Positions 33,715 through 39,502 of a DNA stretch of 39,502 bases are shown here, one piece after another. This DNA is from an uncultured Hyphomonadaceae bacterium (lineage in GTDB: Bacteria > Pseudomonadota > Alphaproteobacteria > Caulobacterales > Hyphomonadaceae). The translations under genes were made by a program, and so were the position numbers. The DNA lies in NCBI GenBank assembly GCA_913056435.1, contig CAJXMY010000003.1, forward strand, positions 1 through 39,502. The letters run 5' to 3'. Each line of letters opens with the position of its first letter. Position 1 is the stretch's first letter. The notes beneath the pieces were generated by a model. It saw only the letters and a list, made by a program, of their open reading frames with translations, did no database searches and was not told the DNA's origin.

Positions 33715-34386
33715 ATGCTTGCGCGAAAGCCATCTGATTTCGGCGAAATATACAGTGCCTACGCCGCTGGATGTCTGGACCCGGCCTTTCAGCTCCTCGT
33801 TGAGACTCAGGCGGCGCTACGCCCGGATGTCCGGCAGGCCGTGGCGCAGGCGGAAACCATCGCAGGCGTGTTTCTGGAGACCGAGGCCGCCACGGCCGTG
33901 TCCGATGGGGTTCTCGATCAGCTCCTCTCACGCATTGACGGGCTGGACCAGACCGCCAACGAACATACACGTGCCGCAGAAAGGGCCGGAGACATTCTTG
34001 ATGAGATCCTGCGCCTGCCCGCCCCGCTGCGGGATCAGGCTCTGGAAGCGAGCATGGACAGGTCCTGGACAAAACTGGCACCCGGCGTGTCCCGCTTAAA
34101 CCTCGGCGTGGAAAGTTCCACCGAGGTCGAGCTTTACCGGATTGAACCCGGCCGAACGCTCCCCCGCCACTCCCATCGCGGCAATGAGCTGACGCTGGTG
34201 GTGGCCGGCGGCTTCGAGGATGGCACCGGCCACTTCCGGGCGGGCGACCTGTCCGTAAAGGGCCCACAGGATGTTCATCAGCCTACCGCTGACAGCGATA
34301 GCATCTGCTTTGCGCTGGCCGTGCGCGATGCGGGCCTCGAGTTCAAGGGCGTTTTTGGCCTGGTCCAGAAAATGCTTCGCCGCTAG
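33715..34386 (+). CDS. chrR: ChrR-like cupin anti-sigma factor lacking zinc ligands in the anti-sigma domain
   Basis: SAYAAGCLDPAFQLLVETQAALRPDVR (ChrR ASD layout) plus cupin LPRHSHRGNELTLVVAGGFEDGTGHFRAGDLSVKGPQDVHQPT; downstream of ECF sigma. Confidence 0.85.
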   Translation: MLARKPSDFGEIYSAYAAGCLDPAFQLLVETQAALRPDVRQAVAQAETIAGVFLETEAATAVSDGVLDQLLSRIDGLDQTANEHTRAAERAGDILDEILRLPAPLRDQALEASMDRSWTKLAPGVSRLNLGVESSTEVELYRIEPGRTLPRHSHRGNELTLVVAGGFEDGTGHFRAGDLSVKGPQDVHQPTADSDSICFALAVRDAGLEFKGVFGLVQKMLRR

Positions 34387-34403
34387 GCGCCGCGTGACCT
34401 GAC

Positions 34404-34760
34404 TCAGCTGACGATCGCCAGACGCCGGGTTTCGAAAACCTTCAGCACCTGATGCAGATCCCGGCCTCGCTTTAAAATCTGGTCCTGACTGCCATGCACA
34501 GCATAGGCCCCCTGCGCCTGAGCCAGTGCCGGCGTCTTGACGACACGCCAGGTGGGACGCTCCGCGTGACGGCGATAGATAGCGAACACCGCCTGATCCC
34601 GGTACATGCCAACAGCATAGTCTCTGGCCTCACCAGCCATCACCAGTCGGCCATAGACATCAAGGATGGATGACATTTCGGCGCGCTGGAACGCGATGTT
34701 CACTGGGGGTGCATGTTTCGGAAGTGGTGTGACAGATCCCATACAGGCCTCATGACGCAA
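34404..34760 (-). CDS. DUF2794 domain-containing protein
   Basis: AFQRAEMSSILDVYGRLVMAGEARDYAVGMYRDQAVFAIYRRHAERPTWRVVKTPALAQAQGAYAVHGSQDQILKRGRDLHQVLKVFE; alternative start at 34742. Confidence 0.85.
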   Translation of the reverse strand: MRHEACMGSVTPLPKHAPPVNIAFQRAEMSSILDVYGRLVMAGEARDYAVGMYRDQAVFAIYRRHAERPTWRVVKTPALAQAQGAYAVHGSQDQILKRGRDLHQVLKVFETRRLAIVS

Positions 34761-34773
34761 TATTAATACAGAT

Positions 34774-34791
34774 TAAGGCAATTTTGCCTTA
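34774..34791. promoter_or_regulatory. Inverted repeat upstream of DUF2794 gene
   Basis: TAAGGCAA-TT-TTGCCTTA, perfect 8-bp arms. Confidence 0.5.
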
Positions 34792-34833
34792 TCCCCGCCT
34801 TGCGGCGGACACCAATTACGACCACTGTGCATA

Positions 34834-34914
34834 TGTCGGGTGGTGGAGTCCACAGTCATCCTGGACCCATCAGCCCCCCCAGCCCCCCGGGGCGACTGCC
34901 TCCACCGTCCGACA
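34834..34914. repeat. Long imperfect inverted repeat (17-bp arms, 47-nt C-rich spacer)
   Basis: TGTCGGGTGGTGGAGTC (34834-34850) versus GCCTCCACCGTCCGACA (34898-34914), about 14/17 complementary; spacer contains CAGCCCCCC tandem. Confidence 0.45.
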
Positions 34915-35028
34915 CCTCCCTGAACCCGGCTCGAGCGTCCAGACCGCAAAACCCGATTCTAACGGCAGCCAAACTGGTCATTCCCGACAAAGACGGCTAG
35001 GGAGTCTTGGTGGCGGGACAGGATTTCT

Positions 35029-35763
35029 TTGCCGATGCTTCGTGTGGACTCTTTGACGAAATGCTTCGATTCGGGTGCTGCGGTCAGCGCGGTCTCGTTT
35101 GAGGTCTCAAAGGGCGAAGTGGTGGGGTTTCTCGGAAAGAACGGTGCCGGAAAATCCACCACCATGCGGATGATCTGCGGGGTTCTGGACCCCGATGCGG
35201 GGGATGCCAGGCTGCAGGGCCGTTCCATTCTGACGGACCGCCATCAGGCCCAGCGTCTCATTGGCTACCTGCCAGAGGGCGCGCCCCTCTATCAGGACAT
35301 GAACCCCCTGGACTATCTGGCCTTTCTGGGCGCCTGCCACGGGCTTGCGCGTCATGCGCTCAGACATGCCATGGACCGCGCCATAGCAGATACCAGGATT
35401 GGCGATGTCGCGCATCGTCGGGTGGCCAGCCTGTCGAAAGGCTACCGCCGCAGGGTCGCCCTGGCCGGCGCCCTTCTGACCGATCCCCCCTTCCTGCTTC
35501 TGGACGAACCCATGGATGGCCTCGACCCGGTTCAGAAACAGGCCATGCGCGCCCTGATCAGACGCATGTCCGCCGAAAAGGGCATTCTGATCTCGACACA
35601 CACGCTGGAGGATGTGGCCACCATGTGCAGCCGGGCCCTGATTATTGACGAGGGCCGGCTGATCGCCGATCTCACGCCAGAAGATCTGGCGCGGAAGCAT
35701 CCGGAAGGCCTGGAGGCGGCGTTCATCGAGCTGATTTCCACGCCACAGGCGGGCCGGTCATGA
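35029..35763 (+). CDS. ABC transporter ATP-binding protein (GldA/NatA-like)
   Basis: GFLGKNGAGKSTTMRMICGVLDPDAG Walker A; LSKGYRRRVALAGALLTDPPFLLLDEPMDGLDP signature and Walker B. Confidence 0.95.
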   Translation: MPMLRVDSLTKCFDSGAAVSAVSFEVSKGEVVGFLGKNGAGKSTTMRMICGVLDPDAGDARLQGRSILTDRHQAQRLIGYLPEGAPLYQDMNPLDYLAFLGACHGLARHALRHAMDRAIADTRIGDVAHRRVASLSKGYRRRVALAGALLTDPPFLLLDEPMDGLDPVQKQAMRALIRRMSAEKGILISTHTLEDVATMCSRALIIDEGRLIADLTPEDLARKHPEGLEAAFIELISTPQAGRS

Positions 35764-36524
35764 TGGCAGATCTGGCCTTTGTCTGGACCGGAATCAAGGC
35801 CGGCTGGTGGCGCGAAATCAGGGCCTATTTTGCCACGCCTCTGGCCTATCTCTTCCTTGCGATCTTCCTGTTCACGCTGGGGGCCTTCACCTGGGACGTC
35901 GCGGGTTTCTTCGATACCGGTGCCGCGGACCTGACACCCTTTTTCACCTGGCACCCCTGGCTTTACCTGTTGTTCATGCCGGCGCTGGCCATGCGCCTCT
36001 GGGCCGAGGAAAGCCTGTCCGGGACGCAAGAGCTCCTCCTCTCCCTGCCCGTCAGCCTGCCCGGACTGGTGATCGGTAAATTACTGGCTGCCTGGAGCGT
36101 CGCCGGGCTGGCCCTTGTGCTCACCTTTCCGTGGTGGATCAGTGTCAATTATCTGGGTCCGGCCGATAACAGCTCTATCGCGCTTTCCTATGCCATGAGC
36201 TGGATCATGGCCGGGGCCTATCTCAGTCTCGGGTCCATGATGTCTGCGCTGACCAGAAGCGCCGTGATCGCCTTCGTTCTGGGTGTTCTGGGGGCCTTTG
36301 CCCTGACCGCGGCGGGCTGGCCGGTTGTGACAACCCCGGTGGCCCAGCTGTTTGGACTGTCAGCCGCAGAGACGCTCGCGGCTTTCTCTTTTCTGACCCA
36401 CTTCGAAACGGCGCAGCGTGGTGTTCTTGAGGTGGGAAGCCTGTTTTATTTCCTGTCGGTCATCAGCCTCATGATCGCGCTGAATACAATTCTGGTGCTG
36501 TATCGGCGGCGGAGCGGAAGATGA
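35760..36524 (+). CDS. ABC-2 type transporter permease (GldF-like)
   Basis: Six-helix-like hydrophobic pattern; REIRAYFATPLAYLFLAIFLFTLGAFTW, WLYLLFMPALAMRLWAEESLSGTQELLLSLPVSLPGLVIGKLLAAW. Confidence 0.9.
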   Translation: MMADLAFVWTGIKAGWWREIRAYFATPLAYLFLAIFLFTLGAFTWDVAGFFDTGAADLTPFFTWHPWLYLLFMPALAMRLWAEESLSGTQELLLSLPVSLPGLVIGKLLAAWSVAGLALVLTFPWWISVNYLGPADNSSIALSYAMSWIMAGAYLSLGSMMSALTRSAVIAFVLGVLGAFALTAAGWPVVTTPVAQLFGLSAAETLAAFSFLTHFETAQRGVLEVGSLFYFLSVISLMIALNTILVLYRRRSGR

Positions 36525-38404
36525 CGGCACGCCAGCATCTCGCGGCCATGGGCGCCGCATTGGTCCTGCTCTTCATGGGTGTGAACCTCCTTGGACAGAG
36601 CCTTCTGTCGGGCCTCCGCATCGACTTCACCGAGGCCCGCCTCTATGCGCTTTCCGACGGAACCCGCGCCACGCTGAGCCGCCTGTCAGAACCCATCGAA
36701 GTGACGATGGTCTACACGCGCGATGCCGGGCGCACGGTTCCTGCCATTCAGGCCTATGCCAACCGGGTCCGCGAAGTGCTGAAGAGCTATGAGGTCCTGT
36801 CACGCGGCATGATCAGGCTCCGTATCCTTGATCCGCGTCCTTTTTCCGAAGATGAGGATGCGGCCCTCGCCAATGGTCTGCGTGTGCTCTCGACCGGGGG
36901 CCCGGACCCGGTCTATTTCGGGCTGATAGCCCGAAACAGCGTTGATCAGACGCGGGTCATACCGTTTTTGTCTCCTGATCAGGAAACAAGGCTGGAGTAC
37001 GAACTCACACGTCTCCTGCAGCGGCTGGATCAGCCCCGTGCGCCACGTCTTGCCATCCTGTCGGCCCTGCCCGGCATTGATGCCGTGACCCCAGAAGCCG
37101 GCTACGCCCTCCTGCGTGACCTTGAGGCGAGCTACAGCATCGACCGGCTCACGCCAGACTTCGCGACCTTGCCCGACGACATTGACGTCCTGTTCATGGT
37201 TCATCCGCCGCCTCTGGATGCGTGGCAACTCTGGCAAATCGATCAATACATCCTGTCCGGTGGAAAGGCGCTGATCCTTCTCGACCCGGCCGCCAAGACC
37301 GCGCCCGGAACCGGGCCCTTTGGTCTCGGTGATCGTCAGATCCGGTCTGATCTCGGACCCCTTATGCAAGCATGGGGCATTCAGCTTGATTCGGCCGCTC
37401 TGGCGGACAGCCTCACCGCTCTTCCCATCGAGATTGAAAGCGAGAGCGGCCGGACCGAGATCGTGGCGCATCCTCTGTTCATGTCCATCCCGGCGGACCT
37501 CATGGATCCGGACAGTCTGGTCGTGGCGGGGCTGTCCCGGGGGATCAATCTCGCTGCCGCGGGCCGCTTCATCATAGATCCGCAGGCACCGGGGCACCAC
37601 CAGGTCCTGATGCAGAGCGGGCCCGCGCCAAGTCCTGTTGATCCGGCACGCGCCGCGCTCGACCTCTCGGCCGCGCAGACGCTGGCGCTGTATGAGGCCG
37701 GCGACGCGCCGGCGATTCTGGCGGTTCGCCTGTCGGGATCCCTCGACAGCGCTTTTCCAGACGGTCCACCACAGGCCCGTCTTCCCGACGACCCCCTGGA
37801 TCGGGAATGGGTGCTGGCGGCACAGCAGGAAGCCGGGCCGGGCCTCACCCGCAGCACGGGCGCCGCAGATATCATTCTCGTGGCCGATGCCGACCTGGTT
37901 GAAGACAGCCTGTATCTGACGCCCGGTGATCAGGCCGATTTTGCCGACAATGGGGTCTTCCTGCTCAATGCCCTTGATAGCCTGACTGGCGGGACTGAGC
38001 TGATGGGGCTCAGGGCCCGGGCGCCGGGTCACCGGCCCATGGCACGGCTAGATCGATTGCGCGCCGCCGCCCAGCAGGCCGTCCAGTCAGAACGCTCAGC
38101 CCTGCAGGCTCGGCTGGATCTGGCACAAGCCCAGCTTGACGACCTGCAAGCGCTCCTGGCCCGGCAGACGGTACGGCAAGGTTCTGGCCCATCCGCCCCC
38201 GCCGGAACGGAGGAGGCTGAACGGATCCGTCTGACGGAAGATATTCTCAGCACACGAGAGGCCCTCCGGGGGATTGAGCGGCGCTACAGGGCCGATATTG
38301 ACCGGCTTGAAAACGGTCTGCGCGCCTTCACGCTGGGGACAGGTCCGCTGTTAATGCTCGCTCTGGCCGGACTGCTGTACCGGCAACGAAGGAGACGCGG
38401 ATGA
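36521..38404 (+). CDS. GldG family ABC-associated membrane protein
   Basis: N-terminal TM then RIDFTEARLYALSDGTRATLSRLSEPIEVTMVYT (GldG/ABC-auxiliary domain); C-terminal coiled coil and TM. Confidence 0.88.
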   Translation: MTARQHLAAMGAALVLLFMGVNLLGQSLLSGLRIDFTEARLYALSDGTRATLSRLSEPIEVTMVYTRDAGRTVPAIQAYANRVREVLKSYEVLSRGMIRLRILDPRPFSEDEDAALANGLRVLSTGGPDPVYFGLIARNSVDQTRVIPFLSPDQETRLEYELTRLLQRLDQPRAPRLAILSALPGIDAVTPEAGYALLRDLEASYSIDRLTPDFATLPDDIDVLFMVHPPPLDAWQLWQIDQYILSGGKALILLDPAAKTAPGTGPFGLGDRQIRSDLGPLMQAWGIQLDSAALADSLTALPIEIESESGRTEIVAHPLFMSIPADLMDPDSLVVAGLSRGINLAAAGRFIIDPQAPGHHQVLMQSGPAPSPVDPARAALDLSAAQTLALYEAGDAPAILAVRLSGSLDSAFPDGPPQARLPDDPLDREWVLAAQQEAGPGLTRSTGAADIILVADADLVEDSLYLTPGDQADFADNGVFLLNALDSLTGGTELMGLRARAPGHRPMARLDRLRAAAQQAVQSERSALQARLDLAQAQLDDLQALLARQTVRQGSGPSAPAGTEEAERIRLTEDILSTREALRGIERRYRADIDRLENGLRAFTLGTGPLLMLALAGLLYRQRRRRG

Positions 38405-39502
38405 GCAAGGGCTCCCCCCAGCGCCAGACTCAGGCCCTGCTCAAAGTCTGCCTCGCGGCCCTGTGTGTCTGGGGTGTTCTGGCCCTGCACACGATCGCGA
38501 CAGGACCCGGCGGGCCCGCCATGGCGAAGGAGGTGGAGTCCCCCCTGCTCACCGACTTTGAGCGCCAGCGCGGGAACATCTCATCCATTCGATTCACTCT
38601 GGTCGATGACAGCTTCACCCTGACCCGGCGCAGAAATGGCTGGGTGATACCAGAGGCCGGAGATTTTCCTGTCAGCCCCGACCGCCTGGGCGCACTGATG
38701 ATCGGCCTTGCCAGCCTCAAGCGCGGCGATCCTCGTACCTCCGATCCCGAAAAGCTCGCCCTGCTCGGGCTGGGGGACCCAAACCTTGGCGGAAACGGCG
38801 TGCGCCTCGATCTCATCGGGGCAGATGACGGGACCACGACCAGCTTCATTCTCGGCCGCCGTCCAACCGGCTTATATGCCCGGTCTCCAGACAGGTCTCA
38901 GGCCTTCAGGCTGAAAGGGGATCTGCCCTCTTTCTACACCCGGCGCAGCTGGCTCGATGTCGATTTTCTCACCATCGCTCCCGACGCCCTGGAGGCCGTG
39001 CGTCTGTATGATGGCGACGGGCGAACAGCCTATTTCCGCCGGGAGGCCGGCGACCCTCCCGACGCCTACCGTCCGGCGCCCCCGCATATGAGCGATCAGG
39101 TCCGCAACCGCTTTGCTCTTTCGGAAACCGCCCTCGCCATCTCGGGCGTCTCCTTTCTGGACGCGAGGCCCGCTGGTGATCTGGTCACCGAACCGGTGGC
39201 GCGCCACATCAGCGAAACCTTTGATGATCTGGAAATCGAGCTTCAAGCTCATCGGGAACCCGATGGCCTTTGGGTGACCCTTCACGCCAGAGAGGCCGGC
39301 GACGGCGCGCGCAGCAGTCCGCTGATCCTGGCAACGGAAGCGTTACTCATCGCCAGCGCCCTCTATCAACAGCCGAGTTGGCGCGAACAGGCGGAGCGCT
39401 TCCTGGTGGCCGTCTCCGCCCCGGCACAGGCTCGCCCCCTTCAGTTCGCTTCCGCCCTCACGCTTGCGCAGCATCGGCCGGAGGTGATGGTGCTTCGGGG
39501 CG
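38401..39502 (+). CDS. DUF4340-like protein, 3'-truncated by window edge
   Basis: Open frame from ATG 38401 (ATGA overlap with GldG stop): MSKGSPQRQTQALLKVCLAALCVWGVLALHT...FERQRGNISSIRFTLVDDSFTLTRRRNGWVIPEAGDFPVSPDRLGALMIGLASLK; not in ORF track because no stop in window. Confidence 0.8.
   Translation, partial: MSKGSPQRQTQALLKVCLAALCVWGVLALHTIATGPGGPAMAKEVESPLLTDFERQRGNISSIRFTLVDDSFTLTRRRNGWVIPEAGDFPVSPDRLGALMIGLASLKRGDPRTSDPEKLALLGLGDPNLGGNGVRLDLIGADDGTTTSFILGRRPTGLYARSPDRSQAFRLKGDLPSFYTRRSWLDVDFLTIAPDALEAVRLYDGDGRTAYFRREAGDPPDAYRPAPPHMSDQVRNRFALSETALAISGVSFLDARPAGDLVTEPVARHISETFDDLEIELQAHREPDGLWVTLHAREAGDGARSSPLILATEALLIASALYQQPSWREQAERFLVAVSAPAQARPLQFASALTLAQHRPEVMVLRG

Noticed and set aside
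34784-35056. Short plus-strand ORFs in the intergenic region before the ABC operon
   Set aside because: Pro/Ser-rich low-complexity translations in several frames, no domain; better explained as noncoding.
36800-38032. 410-aa ORF on the minus strand antisense to the GldG gene
   Set aside because: No recognisable domain; long antisense ORFs are expected in high-GC coding DNA and the plus strand carries a clear gene.

Overview
High-GC alphaproteobacterial chromosomal window (probably Caulobacterales/Parvularculales-like, judged from gene order and protein style; not proven). It is mostly densely packed core genes: SDR fragment, xerC(-), NDH-2, M13 metallopeptidase, priA, atpHAGDC; a minus-strand ferredoxin reductase/[2Fe-2S] ferredoxin/thioesterase cluster; a tightly overlapping run PLP-transferase-tsaE-amgK-murU-addB-addA, then trxA and an SDR; a minus-strand trpF-trpB-cutA-trpA-accD-folC run; a beta-barrel C-terminal fragment and IalB-like protein; an ECF sigma/ChrR-like pair; DUF2794; and a Gld-type ABC transporter operon with a DUF4340-like gene running off the window end. 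No tRNA, rRNA, CRISPR, transposon or prophage signal was seen. The most interesting observations are (1) AtpD continuous in frame with a ~100-aa N-terminal CxxC...CxxC domain plus an A/K/P-rich linker, with a second Shine-Dalgarno/ATG in front of canonical AtpD; (2) a ChrR-like anti-sigma factor that has lost all four zinc ligands of its anti-sigma domain but kept the cupin metal ligands; (3) PriA with only one of its two zinc sites intact; (4) cutA inserted between trpB and trpA; and several intergenic palindromes/repeats.
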